A stretch of DNA of 64,000 bases, taken from the NCBI GenBank assembly GCA_017562135.1, contig QEYB01001385.1:62001-126000 (forward strand), given 5' to 3'. Positions 39,201-51,000 of the stretch are shown here, in pieces (the first letter of the stretch is position 1; each line of letters begins with the position of its first letter). A model generated the notes under the pieces. That model was not told where the DNA came from. It saw nothing but the letters and a program-made list of their open reading frames with translations, and ran no database searches. Origin of the DNA: Dipylidium caninum (taxonomy: Eukaryota > Platyhelminthes > Cestoda > Cyclophyllidea > Dipylidiidae). Position numbers and translations under genes: made by a program.

Positions 39201-42200
39201 GTTTAGGGTAACAACAAACAACATGCTGGTAGTCTCATCTTCGAAAATTGAGCTTATCGCTCTGCAAAATATCGTAGCTTTAACAAAAGTTTTGGCTGCG
39301 AAGTACAGGCATATCAGTCTAATCCTTCAAGACCTAAACCTACTATTTGTTTTCCACCCAATCAGAGATTCCACGAGAGGCGATGAACTTCAAAAGGCTG
39401 TCCCCGATACATTTGCACTTATAAATCTGTGGAAACTCAGATTCCTCTTAAGTGCCTTTGGCTTTCTTTGAATTAATCCTGTGATAGGAAAAGTTATAAA
39501 AGTGGGCCTGAGACTTTCTTTCAAGTCTATCATGAAGACGATTTAGTGACAAGCAAAGCGACTGTTTCATAATTTCTCAGCCAGAAATGTGAGGCCATTT
39601 TTTATCATATTTTGCAGCATATAAATGCGACATCTCCGCCAAATAACAAGTTTACCCCCCTTCACTGAGATGTTCGGCCCTGAGAAGACAGATCCCGAGT
39701 TTCAGGTTTCGTGGGTACTAAGATTTATCCCTTCATTCAAGAAGGTGCATGAAAAGCAAAAGGGTAAAACTTGAGACCTACGGGTATTTGAGAACCTTCC
39801 GGTGGGATCACTTCGTAAGTGACATTGCCCAGATGCAGAATGGCGCCCAAGATCATAAAGATAGACTTAACCTCGTCTCGGCTAAATCCTACAATAGTAC
39901 AGGCGCTTGAATATAAGAAGAGGTAGAAGGATATTCTGGCCGACACAGAAGAGAGGGAGATCTCGTTCCTTACCTAAATCTTGAAGTGATTCCAGTGTGG
40001 TAGCGAAGCCCTCCAAGTCACCTGCTTCTACCTCACTCCACTTGGCATAATGGTAAGTGACGGAACAGCTAAGTGTCAAGTCGTTGAGGAATGAATGGGA
40101 TTTCAGCGAGGCTTTGTCACTTGCCGCCGCGAGAATTTGGTAGAAAATATGGTAGTTCCTTTCATTTTCGCTCTGAGCAAGTAAGAACAGGAGGAATTTA
40201 TTCAAGTCCGTCAAAGTTAACATGATACTTATATTTAATAATGCTAAATAGTCTAGTGCGAAGGTAAACGAGGATCATATTAAAAGACATTCAATGTATA
40301 ACCTTATAGTGCGGGGCCGCAGTCCATCATTATTGAGCACCATACTTTTGGTAGTTCGTAAATAAAACCACATTTTCTTAACTTTGCTTTCCTCTTATGA
40401 TTGGTGGCCTCTCGACCTCTCCTTGACCACCTTTGTCGAGCTACGATCAGCCACTCTGCCTAATCAGCCTATCCTAATGGTTTAATTGTACACTCTCTGT
40501 GTGTGACGGGTTTTGGTGCACACTAGAAGTTGTGAACAAACCATATTGCATAGTGATGGCGTCTCGATGCACTGAGGAAATCGAGGATTTCAAATAAATG
40601 AAAGTTTGGAGAAAATTTGTAGCGCAACCTACCCATTTAGTCGAAATTATTTCAAAGTATTGAAAGTGTCCCAGCGAGAGAGCACGAGCAATGTTAAATT
40701 AGGAGCCACAAATCTTAAAATGGCCACCATGAAGTTGGAGAAGGTGGGTTATCAAGCAAGATTATTGCCATTTACCTGTAACACAACTCGAGACTTCTCG
40801 AGGAGATAAGTCCTGATGCATGCGCGCACAAGATTATGTCGTAGACAACTGAAACCGACCTCTAAAAATTTGCCGAAACGGCTGCTGTTGTCGTTTCGAG
40901 TGGTCCTCGCGTTGCCCAAGCTCTCTAAAAGGGGAGAGCTAGCCAACACTCGAGCTGGCATAGAGACGGTAGCGTCTTTCATGGCAACGGCGCCGCCACA
41001 CTTCGTTGTAGTCATTGCTGTTAGGTATCGTAGTACATGCTTTGCAGAAACCGTCTTTCCAGCACCTGATTCACCCGATATTATGATGGACTGGTCCTGT
41101 TGAAGCCTAAATTCACAATTGTTCATTATGACGGAACCACATTCGTATTTAACCATAGGGCATCCACTTTAGACATCACTCGACATTTGACGCTAGCCTG
41201 TCAGTGATACGCAATCCTATGTTAAACAGCCAAAGTACCTGCTCGGGGTCATTCGAGATTTCCCCTATGAAAGCGCCATCCCATGGCGTGGCAGTCGGCG
41301 CAAATGGAGGCGAAATTACAAACGACCAACTTGACCGTGGCAGACGCACTTCTCCCTTGGCATCGCAGAAGCAATTTATTCTCATAAATTACGTAACGCA
41401 ATTACTCAAATGAATGATTACGATAGAAAGTTAAATTTTTACTTGCACAAATCCTACTTTCTCGGAGGCGTTAATGTGAAGTTGTTTTGCAGCTGAGATA
41501 TATACATGGATAATACTCGAAAACAAACATTAAAACGTGTGTTTAATGTTGCGTTTCCTCTCTATTTCCTTTACATTTTTACCCTGTCACCTTAATCAGT
41601 AATAGCAATGTGAAAGGGATGGGATAAATAAATTACACTTTGAATCACTTCACTGCAATATAAATTCTTTTCTCCCAGAGGATATTGACAACTTTAAAAT
41701 TTTCTTATGCGACTTTTGTTCCACGAGTCGAATCTCCGGGGTGTTATTTATTGCTAAAAGACTCAGTTCGGATGAATGGACACATGGAGGCTGGACTGCA
41801 AAGCCCTCACAACCTGGTCATCTCTGTCCCGTCCAATGTGCCTTAAATTGAGCTTCAATTACAATACTCACGAAGATATGACGCGGAGAAGACTACGAAA
41901 TTCTACCGAAAGTATTATGTCCCAAGGTCCGCAAGATTCATGTTGGGAATGTCAAGAAGGGAGCAGTTGAACAGTTAGAGGACAAGGGACTTATAATGAA
42001 ATAACGGTAAAGGTTAACTATCAGTGATATAAGGTTGAGGCCTGTACAAATAATGATTAAGTTGGTCGAATCCATGTTTAACCGAATGTGTTTGGTGGTC
42101 GTGGGGCCTGTGTAAAATGCATTTGGTTGAGGTCATGCTCATTATCAAAAAAACCCTTCAAATTTAAGGAGAAAACAATCATGCAAACTATGTAGGCCTG

Positions 42201-44575
42201 GTGAGAATGATTAGGAGACCCTGTATTGCCTTATGTTGACTAGAGCGAAATGAGAAAGAGTTTTGAAAGAGGCGGTTTTCTTCTGTTTTTTTAACCTTGA
42301 TAGTTTCGACTCTAGGAATAATTTTCGTACTATTGTTTTACACAAATATGTTATAAGGCGGAGGTGACAGTAGGTGCGCTGTCGAATCTAGTGGCTGGAG
42401 AAAGGAGAATAGCCGTGGTACATTAAATGATAGCCTATTGTCGGAATTTACAGACTCTAGCTGTATTTAGTTACTCTTGCAATACTGGGGGTTGCGTGTC
42501 CACCACTCATACCTCCACATGTCAACGAGAAAGAGGAAAGTAAGGCGAAAACTGATAAGGATTAGGCAACTTCTAAATAGATTTATAACTGCTAAAAGGC
42601 GGCGAGAAGAACGGCTTATCAGGCAGGCTTCCACTTTGTGGGGGACAACGTGAATTGATGTGATTTGGGAATGTTGTGTTACATACTTCCCACTGTTGAT
42701 ACTCCTTGAATGTGGTCTCCGGTGGTGAACACACACACACACACATGTTCTCGATGGAACAATGGCAAAATGAAGTTAGAGAACGGGGGAGGCGTGAGGA
42801 GAGGGCAAACGGTGGTCAATAGAGTCGTCGTCTCAAACCCAGATCGAAATCGTCAGGAGTGAAGGGGGACGACAAGGCTGTCACTAGACTAAACACAGCT
42901 CATCAAAAACGTATTCATGAGAGACGGTGAGATTGTGGAAGAAGTATCGTGTCTGGTATAGCGGGAGAGAGATGTCACGTGTGTTCGAAAATGTCGAAGC
43001 CTCGAGGTGGTAGACTTTGGTGAAGGAAGCAGGACACCACTTTGTTGCGAGTGCGCAGTGTTGACGAAACAGCATGAGTAAAGACAAATTACTCTTAATA
43101 TTGAACCCTAGTTATTCACTTCGCTGAATGTCCTCTTGGGTGCGTCAAACCCGACGATGACAAGTCGGCGTCCACATAAGTCACTAGCATTCATTCAACT
43201 ATAACAATTTCTACTAAAAAAATCGAAGATATTTGACCGATAAGACATTTTTCGTAACTCGTAAGTTGCCGGAACTAATTACGTTTCTTCATTTATTTCA
43301 TCTGTTTCATATGAATATGGTCCTGGTTGCTATCTAGCTTTATGTAGAACAAATTTAACGGGGACTGTTACACTACCGCCGGAGTCATACAAATGCTAAA
43401 CTTATGTGTATTCCATTTTAGCCAAGTCTGGAACAGACTCGTTAAGTAGACTTATACGTATATTTATTCAACTAATAGATATTATCAAAAAAGTTTTCAC
43501 TGCATACTTACAGCTTCATCCTACTAAGAGCTTCGTCGGCAATCGCGAAAATATGGGGATCCGGTTTGGCCTCGCTTCCAATATTGTTTTGATTATAGGC
43601 TTTCATGTATTCGACTCCGTAAATTGGCAGATTCTCGTAGGGATTTAAGGCCACCAGAAGCATTCCTATGACCAAAAATCGCAGACTGATATGCGATTTG
43701 GGAAAAATAAAAGCGTTAACCTCTATCCTCAAAAGTCTAATCATTCTGATTTGATAGCAGAACCCAAGTCCATGTGATACCATCAGCTGCCCATCTTAAG
43801 TTTGAGTCTTTTTGGGGAAATTGTTCTTTTTTACCGACTCTCTAAACTCAGCTGACTTTTTTCCGTATCTTATTGGTCTTGTAAGCTTTCAGAAAGTGTT
43901 CCAATCATTTATCCTGCATTAATACAAAAATAAACCTTGTAACATAGGTGATTGTTACTCAATTACCCGTTGAAAATGACACTAAGCGAATTTCAGGCAC
44001 AATTTTAGGGCCACCAAATAAAAACTTACCGCAATAAGTATATATCTCATGTTGAGAGCAGAAACGACGCCGTAAATTGTGAAGCACTGACAAATAACAC
44101 GAACCTTTGTTGATAAATATCACTTAACAAATTAACTAAAACTGATTTCATTAGTCTAGTTCGTGTTTTACTCCAAACAACCTGGTAATCAATATATGTT
44201 GGGCGTATAAAAGCAGCATAAAAGACACTAAATGATACCCCGTCTTCAAATAATGGATAATTTTTTGGGTGAAAAGTGAAGAGGACATTGTGCTACTAAA
44301 AATTTACGGAACTTACCTTCCGGCTCGTTGATAAAAGCGAGGCTGGTCAAATCTATTTGGGGAGTAGTGTTAAAATCACAGCAAAGAAATATTTGCGAGT
44401 CATCGCAAGTTATACTAAGGTTCAATGTCCCTTCTTCATTTGTGTCTAACCACTCTAAGAGTACGGTATTGTTGCCGAAGTTTGTTTTAATAACGGCAGG
44501 TCGCCAAGAGTGTTTGGAATTCGGAATCCATAAGGCCGAGCCCTCATGCATCAATGATTGAGGTACCGAAGGCAT
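21267..44575 (-). CDS. MYO5: Class V myosin heavy chain, complete, 31 exons
   Basis: Actin-based motor that carries vesicles and organelles. Exons: 44317-44575, 44030-44086, 43512-43665, 40776-41106, 39974-40172, 39782-39888, 37637-37882, 37433-37561, 37208-37348, 35821-36033, 35397-35495, 34601-34698, 34439-34525, 33593-33704, 32145-32416, 32016-32046, 31776-31907, 31643-31706, 30507-30664, 29654-29807, 29104-29323, 28005-28125, 27749-27853, 27578-27691, 27407-27505, 27224-27361, 26454-26639, 25185-25395, 23647-23776, 23261-23474, 21267-21560. The total is 4,875 nt, phase-consistent from ATG to TGA (1,624 aa). Order: SH3-like N-terminus, motor (P-loop GESGAGKT, switch [11 protein letters not shown], switch II DIYGFE), two IQ motifs, coiled coil, and a globular (DIL) tail ending [17 protein letters not shown]. 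Exon 17 could end 15 nt later (31761). Domain order and tail type fix class V; exon borders are read by eye. Confidence 0.97.
24787..24808. repeat. Perfect 22-bp palindrome
   Basis: AGTACTGAAAT followed by its exact reverse complement ATTTCAGTACT, in a myosin V tail intron. It could form a hairpin or cruciform, or be chance. Confidence 0.9.
27362..27406 (-). other. 45-nt intron in the myosin V tail
   Basis: Donor ACT|GTTAGT and acceptor GTACAG|AAA, phase 0. The intron contains an in-frame TAA, so it must be removed. After removal the spacing between LLMRS and GADAVHDED equals that of vertebrate myosin V. Confidence 0.75.
32016..32046 (-). other. MYO5: 31-nt microexon of myosin V
   Basis: Acceptor TTCTTCCAG before it and donor GAG|GTAAGA after it. 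It restores phase from 2 to 0 between the IQ exon and the first coiled-coil exon, adding the residues [10 protein letters not shown]. Confidence 0.7.
32145..32416 (-). other. MYO5: Converter and IQ (lever-arm) exon of myosin V
   Basis: Begins with the converter end ([14 protein letters not shown]), then [20 protein letters not shown] (first IQ) and [16 protein letters not shown] (second IQ). After that the sequence becomes glutamine- and lysine-rich. In-phase joining through the 31-nt exon 32016-32046 leads straight into coiled-coil heptads ([15 protein letters not shown]). Canonical myosin V has six IQ motifs here. The following introns are too short to hide the missing four. Confidence 0.9.
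33591..33593 (-). other. GC splice donor, myosin V intron 14
   Basis: Border reads AAG|GCAAGT. Joining here to the acceptor at 32416 gives [16 protein letters not shown], with exactly the spacing of the family. The GT four bases on (A|GTGGTC) gives the wrong phase. Confidence 0.75.
33705..34438 (-). other. Myosin V intron 13
   Basis: About 730 bp with GTAATT donor and an AG acceptor before exon 14. No other feature seen. ORFs at 34,252-34,518 on the plus strand are shadows of exon 13 and adjoining intron. Confidence 0.6.
34570..35200 (-). repeat. Parent copy of an inverted duplication (myosin exon 12 plus flanking introns)
   Basis: This segment holds myosin V exon 12 (34601-34698), its downstream intron start and about 500 bp of upstream intron. 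Read on the minus strand it aligns to 42,600-43,215 on the plus strand, including an identical 24-nt block at about 34,773-34,796. The ends of the similarity are approximate. Confidence 0.85.
35819..35821 (-). other. GC splice donor, myosin V intron 10
   Basis: The exon 10/intron 10 border reads AAG|GCAAGT on the minus strand, the classic GC-AG donor context. Phase 0 is needed on both sides (exon 11 then exon 12 in the myosin frame). The nearby GT (GCAA|GTATTC) would put exon 12 out of frame. Confidence 0.75.
37019..37043. repeat. Inverted repeat, 12-bp arms with 1-nt centre
   Basis: GACTTTGAAGGA, one A, then TCCTTCAAAGTC, in a myosin V motor intron just downstream of exon 9. Confidence 0.9.
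37883..39781 (-). other. Myosin V intron 6
   Basis: About 1.9 kb between two phase-0 junctions. Plus-strand ORFs at 38,360-38,668 and 39,157-39,471 have no recognisable motif and no splice partners. I see no gene here. Confidence 0.6.
42600..43215 (+). pseudogene. Inverted, decayed copy of myosin V exon 12 and flanking introns
   Basis: Located in the myosin intron between exons 3 and 4, antisense to the gene. It aligns to 34,570-35,200 on the minus strand. The pseudo-exon reads TTCGCTGAATG, then loses about 34 nt, and resumes with codons for [12 protein letters not shown] instead of the parent [12 protein letters not shown]. The deletion shifts the frame and the donor GTAGGT has become ATAAGT. 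Not a functional exon. A CA dinucleotide run (about 42,729-42,745) lies inside the copy. Confidence 0.85.
42729..42745 (+). repeat. CA dinucleotide microsatellite
   Basis: About eight CA units, inside the inverted copy of the myosin exon-12 segment; the parent copy shows a degenerate CGCACACGC at the same place. Confidence 0.8.
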
Positions 44576-45069
44576 GAAAACAAAGGATCAAAAGTCGTTT
44601 TACTAAAACGTAAGGGAGGAGACTTAGTCAAAAGTTTCTGGTAAGCGCTTAATATTGCTCATCCAACAAAACCAAAGTCATCTGATAGGTTTTCTTATGA
44701 AACAAAAGCGCCAGAATTATTTATTAAAGCTGCCACATACGGCAAACCAAACCTACAGTTAATAGCCGAAGTCAAAGATTTTATAGATTAGCTGGAATTA
44801 ATAAAATATGCGCATCATCGTCAGAAAGCGTGATCTTTACCTTCGGGAAAATAGGGGATACAAGGTGCATGATAATTTATAATATGCGGGAATATAGCTG
44901 TGGCTATATTGACCTATGAAATAGTTAATTTAATGGGTTTACAAAACCTTTTTTTTTCAAAATTCTGTTTAACGCTAATTGATTAATTCGATATATTTTG
45001 CAATCGAGATTAAAATTTTATAAACTATATCGGGGAACAGCTATTGACATGTAGGAAAGGCAGTGAAAT
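44576..45069. promoter_or_regulatory. Head-to-head promoter region, myosin V (-) / unknown gene (+)
   Basis: About 490 bp between the myosin start codon and the proposed start of the rightward gene, very AT-rich. It is shared 5' flank if the proposed first exon at 45,070 is right, or up to 1.2 kb if the rightward gene begins nearer its first firm exon at 45,789. Confidence 0.4.
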
Positions 45070-48000
45070 ATGCGAGGGACAATCTCCGATGTTTCTAGGG
45101 AAAATTGGAAAACCATTGTGGGTGCGATTGAGCTCTTGTCCGACACAGTGTGTGCCAGCTGAACTCCTGGCGCTGCGCGTCATTTCAAATGTGGCTTTTA
45201 ATATCAGTTGACATCAAAAATATTCGCATGCTTTCGCGCAACTGATTTCAATCACAGGCAATTTAAAATTTTCGTTGAGAACGGTGGTTAAATGGATGAC
45301 TTTATTACCACGTACTTAGATTATTTGTCATGATACAATCCCCGCTTTTTTTCTTGTACATTCTGCGCCGTTGTCCATAAAGCTGTACACCAGTTTGCAC
45401 AATTTATTAATGTTCTTACCGGTTTTAGTTGTCTAAATGCAGAATTAGATTGCACCAAGGCCAGTTGATTTGTTTTTTTGACCTTGCACCGTCCCCAGTG
45501 CGACCTTGTAGGATGCTTGAAGGGTTGACTTCGCCGTATATCGAGTCAAAATGGGAGAAAATGTGGAGACTGTGTAATACTGCTTAATATTTGATTTATA
45601 TTCTGTGAAATGCAAACATTGTTCTCTGACATTCGGAAATCCTTCCTTGTTGATAATCATTAGTGTTGTTTTTAGTTTGCAGTTGGTTTCCATTGGTATA
45701 CCCTTATCTACCGCGAACCAATGGAGAAAACATTTTTAATGTTAATTGCCCCCTAGCCGAGGCTTTTTATAAGTGTATTCTTTTTTAGTGTTAGGTAAAT
45801 CTTCGGAAAGCTCGGAGAAGCGCATTTTGTCCTATAATGAAATAAGGGAGCACTTTCTAAAATCATCGGAAACTCCTGAATATCAAGCAAATTTACTGAG
45901 GCGTTATATAAAAGATGGGGAAAAGAGCCCTTTTACATCTGTCAATATTATATTCATGCTCCGTTTTCACTGCGAAGATTATTTCCGGGCTGTTATATCA
46001 GATGGCGAGTTGCTTCGAGATTTGCTTATATATTTTGCTAACATCGAGAAAAAATCTAACACCCAATCGAAAAAACTGGGATGGCTTATAAAGGTAGGAT
46101 TTGAGAGCGTTGCTTCCGATTTTCCTTAGTTTCTTGCATCAGAGTCGCATTACCGCATTGATAACCAACAGATTTTGAATATTGATATGAACGGTTTTAA
46201 GCCAAATTCATGGGTTCCTGAAATGGTAAGCTTTCTTACTTTGACACGTCATTACTGTTTATGTACAAACTTAATACTTTATGAGACAAACGATATCCCC
46301 TATTTCCCTTTAAATTTCGGTTACTATTCTCGTTACATTCGGTTCAGAAAATTTGATTTTGCTTTGTGAGAAATTTACGCATGCCTCTAGAATTATCGAA
46401 AACTGTTGTTGTTTTCATCTGCTTATTTGTATCTTCAACTTCTTTAAATGTCCCTCTTTATCGTGCTATTTAGTCGTGGAATGACTATTGTTCCATTGAA
46501 ACCATTTTATATAACAAATATGTGATCGATAATGTAATGTGTAACGTTTGTCGAACTGTCAATGAATCTCAGGATATAAAGGTAACTCTCCGATAATGTC
46601 CGTACGTGTACGTTTATATTTCTCATTTGATATTTTCTCATTATTCATTCAATTTCCACAGACACTAGAAAAACAGCAAATGTTTTTGAAACGACTTGAA
46701 GTCAGCCTTACTCTGGACTATAATTTCCTGGAAGATATCAGAACTACATTTTGTCAACCACTTCAACGAGAAAACCGATTAAATGTATTATTGAAACAGA
46801 TTCAAGACACCTGTCTTACTGTTAACAACCTGCTGGTAAGACATTTTCCAACCCTATTTCGACATCCCCGTTCTCAATAAAAATGGTTAAAAGTGACACC
46901 TGTTATACTCCTTAACGAGGACTGATTGCCTCTTGACGTAGACGATTTAGCCGACCATATCAAATATTCTTATGTTATACTAAGGATTTTTTAACAAAAA
47001 AGTAATTTTGTAGCAAGCGTTGAGAAATCCCGATTCTTCAAACGATTTATCCGCTTCATCAATCAAAACACATGACTATATCGTGAGTACATGCTATAAT
47101 GACTGCTTTTTTTCTGCTAGTATCCCTAGGTGACTGCGTACTCTACTTTATAGATCGTGGATTCTTCGGATAATATTCCTCATTATTCTTCTGTGCGTTT
47201 TCACTTCTTCACAATTTCTTGCTCCTGATTTTTTTAACACTTATAGCCTAGCTCTCTTGTCTATAACACTGCATGTCACTTACCCGCTCTATTTCTTTTA
47301 TCTTCAAGCAACTAAACGAAGTCTCAGATGCGCAGTCTCGAAAAGTTATAGTTAGTCGACAGTTTTGTAATTTAATTTGCTGCCGAAACAGTGTATTCCA
47401 TCAGCATGATTGACAAGAGTATTATACTGGAATTTTAAGTAATGTCATAACTGATTAGTTATAACATTGATAACTGGTCCTTTATTTTTGTTCATTTTTT
47501 TATTTTCATTGTGAATTCTTTCAAGTTTAACTCCTCGGATGACTTCAACGCTGGTTTTTTTCCTACTTTATATTTAATAAACACAATGATAAATTCCTAT
47601 ATCATTATATAAGTGTCAGGAGTTTGAGGCGATGAAAACACGGATCCTTGACAAGTATACAAGTCCAGGCTTACTCGAAGCAATTCAGACTGTCATTGAC
47701 ACTACCGATGATGTAACGGTGAGCTCCCTAAGGAAACTATTTGCGATGTATTTTTGTGACACTTAAGTGTGGCGTTCATCTTCTCTTCTCCTCGTAGGTT
47801 ATAAAACGTCAACTCTTTGACTTAGAAAACTATCGTAAACAAATTGAAGAAGATGCGAATGAATTATTAGATTTCCAGAAGCAACACTCGGTGAATATTG
47901 ATGAAAATCCACTAAAGCCCCAATTAGATAAGGTACTGAATACCTGGGAAGGTATTCGAGGCTTACTGGTAGGCTACCTCATTATCCCCATTACTCTACG

Positions 48001-51000
48001 TTGATCCATCCATATCGCATCTTTGTTTTTTTTTCATAGGATGCACTGGAAGCCGAAAATGTAGTTGGTGTCGTAGCAAGAGAAAATCACTTGGTATGAC
48101 TTCTGAATTTTGGAGTTGTTTACTGGTATTATTTCATTTTGAATATAGTACCGTAATCCCATAATCCCCAAAATCTAATGGCTTCGTTCGAACACAGAGT
48201 CTACTTCAAAGATTCTATTGTACCTTCCTATTCTGGGCTTCAGGTCAGATTTTTTCTAAATCATTCTCAGAGCCTAGCTTAGCGTGCACGTCTGTCTCGT
48301 TTTCTTTTTGTGGAGAAGGATCTTCATTAGGTCTCAGTCCTCTTTTGCCCTATGCATTCTATTTATCTTCATATATGCTTTACCGCGTACTAAAGTAAAA
48401 TATTTATTAAGTGCGTGGAGGATGCTTGGTAAGTTAGTTGTGAAGACCCTTCTGGCCAGTAGTCCGTAGGCCGAGCAACCACTCAACGGAGCGCATTGTC
48501 ACCTTCCTGTTATTTGACGTCTCATATTTTCTCCAAGTAGTTTTATGTATCTTCAGAATTTGATAAATGAGCGTGTTCTTCAGTCATGTCCAGTGTGACT
48601 TCTGTGGAAGCTCATCCTCCTCTTCTGTGATCCTATTTTTAGAAGTAATGTAGGTCTTGATCTCGTGGTAATTACCAAGACCAGGTTTTTGGCTTTTTTG
48701 TATGTTTCAACTAACAGCCCCCAATCTTTCTTGGACGCGAAAAAGCCTGTGGAACTTAGATGTAGCTCGGTTTTCGACGCACTGATAAACGTGAATATAC
48801 GTCGAAATGAACTCAGCGACCTTCCGGTACAACCCATCCAGAGGAATATAAGAGAGAGAATATATTTACTTATTTGTTCCTTTTAGTCCTTAAATAGTTC
48901 TAACAACGGACCTTCGCGTACCAATGTGACCGTTAACGTGAGTTTTCATGGCGGTTTAATTGTTATTCTGCATGAAACTACTTATGATATCATTAGTGAG
49001 TCGTTTGCCGATGCTAACGATCTACCTTCTCTATCCTTCACATTTGTTTAGCCAACAAATATGGAAAACATACGCCTGTCCTCAGTGTCTGCGTGTCTTT
49101 CGTTCCCAGGCTACTTAAGTACCCATATAAACCTGCGACATGTATGTTGAGTGACTTATTTCTGTTCCTTTTTCATGCGCTCCATTTACTTTACTTGCAA
49201 TATACGGTACCTCCTGCGAGGCGATTAAGTAGATTTAATATTTTCTTATCCTCTTTATTGTAGCAGTAATACGTAGGACTTCTGTTGACTATTCGGCCAT
49301 TCCCTCTATTATATTATTATAAATAAAGATTCTCTTTATTGCTTTCCTCTACTTGTGGGAACAATTGGGGTGTGAAGTTCTTAGTCCACTCCATTGCGAC
49401 TTTTTTTTTCTTAATTACGTGAATTTTTGAGGTCGCGAAAGCTTCTGTTTAAGTAACTTCCTAGCCCTTCTATGTCCCAATAGTGAGGAATCTTTCTAAC
49501 TTTTCTGTTTTATGGGGGTACCACGCGACATTGCCAACACTTTTCCTGAGCCCTCTCTGACAGAGCAAATATTTCACAAACTGGCAACTGTTAAGCAAAC
49601 AGTTAGATAGAATATCGAAGTGTGCTTGTGATTCCGGAAGCCGAAACTATTAAATTCGAAAATGTAATTCCTGTTTGACTTTGAAAGTGACTTTCCCGAG
49701 CAAGCTACGCAGCACCTGAATGTGCTGTTAGGGGTGGCATCCCACAAAACTGTTTGACATCGGTGTTCTTTTGCCTTGTGATACTTTTTTTAGCTCTCGC
49801 TTTGGTGTAGTCGTGTCTCATGTCCCACTTTCACTTAGCTCCTGCCCTTTTGAAAGCAACGCTAGACGTCATGGGATAGCCTATTTTTAAATTGGGCTTC
49901 AGTAGTAGTACTATTGAAATGTAGTAATTTCTTCATTCCTAATGAAAATAAGTTTTATTATACTGTCAATTTAATGCGAAATGATTACGTTTCCTTAGGA
50001 ATATGTATACGTGGACCATTTTGTCCCAAAAAATGACTTCTTCATGAGTTTTCTAAGTCTTTTGAATCAGAGGCCACATATTGGTGAACCTCTCCATAAT
50101 GTTTTAAAAGTCGAATGCCTTGAATGCCGTTTCTTTCCGTGTATTCTAAAACTCGGCGATCCTGCCACTACTCTGGTAAACCACAGTGAAAGAGTAATTC
50201 CAGTTCCCTAATCTGCCATGTTTGTCCTTTGAGATCAGACTGATATTCTGTGTTACCGCCCAATTGGTGTCTCGATTAGGGGGTTATGTACTCGGTTTTA
50301 TTTTACTTAACTAAATGCGAACACCCGGACCCAGGAGAAACAGTTTGTACTACGAAAACCCAAGAGTCGGGACGTGTATGCGTTTATTCAAACAAGCCTC
50401 TTTCATTACAGTAAAACATTCGATGATGCAATAATAAATGAGATATTTTTGAGTCACTTAGCCACGTCTTGCCAAATCATTCCATTTTAGCGGAAGGATG
50501 CACAAGAACCACATACGATTCATTCACTACAGCCTGAAGCTATCCTGTATTTACGATCAATGCAATGATTGATTGAATCATGAACCGCCTCCGCATTTTG
50601 GTGCTCTGTGTCGGCGCATGTCTACACTTACCAATCCAGTCTAACGAATCGTCTTTAAACCACTTCACATCTCACGCTTGCTTCACTCGCTGCACTATCA
50701 CCTAATGGTACGTTAACTCCTACTCAGTGTTTCTTCACTCTCTCCTCAGCCAATTTATTTGCTTAAGTGTTTACGGTGGCTGGAGCGACGCAGTAAGGGA
50801 TAGGGGCGAGGATTTATCAGTGACAGGATCCAGTGGGAAAAGTAGTCCATGAGTTTTGAGTCGATGGTATGACGAACGTATTGCTATAAAATTGGACAGG
50901 TCCCGATCAAACTATGGTGAATTTTCCTAGTTGAGGAGGATGTGCTTTAACTTTCTCGCAACAACTCACCTCAGTTGATACCTAACTGCCGTAGAAATAC

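Larger units (their letters stand above)
41107..43511 (-). other. Myosin V intron 3
   Basis: About 2.4 kb. Contains the inverted exon-12 copy (42,600-43,215). ORFs at 41,176-41,413 on both strands overlap each other and encode nothing the motor needs, since exon 3 joins exon 4 in phase without them. Confidence 0.65.
33593..44575 (-). other. MYO5: Myosin V motor domain exons 1-14
   Basis: Exon 1 gives the SH3-like domain and the linker [12 protein letters not shown]. Exons 2-3 give [28 protein letters not shown] and [11 protein letters not shown]. Exon 4 carries the nucleotide P-loop GESGAGKT and switch I. It runs without an intron into [13 protein letters not shown]. Exon 5 has [13 protein letters not shown] and exon 6 [11 protein letters not shown]. 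Exons 7-9 carry [14 protein letters not shown], switch [26 protein letters not shown] and [15 protein letters not shown]. Exon 10 has [18 protein letters not shown]. Exon 11 encodes a short basic actin-binding loop 2. Exons 12-13 give [36 protein letters not shown] and YPSR. Exon 14 has [15 protein letters not shown]. All catalytic motifs are intact, so an active ATPase is expected. Confidence 0.96.

Noticed and set aside
41176..41413. ORFs on both strands as an additional motor exon
   Set aside because: The motor sequence is continuous from exon 3 to exon 4 with no gap for it.
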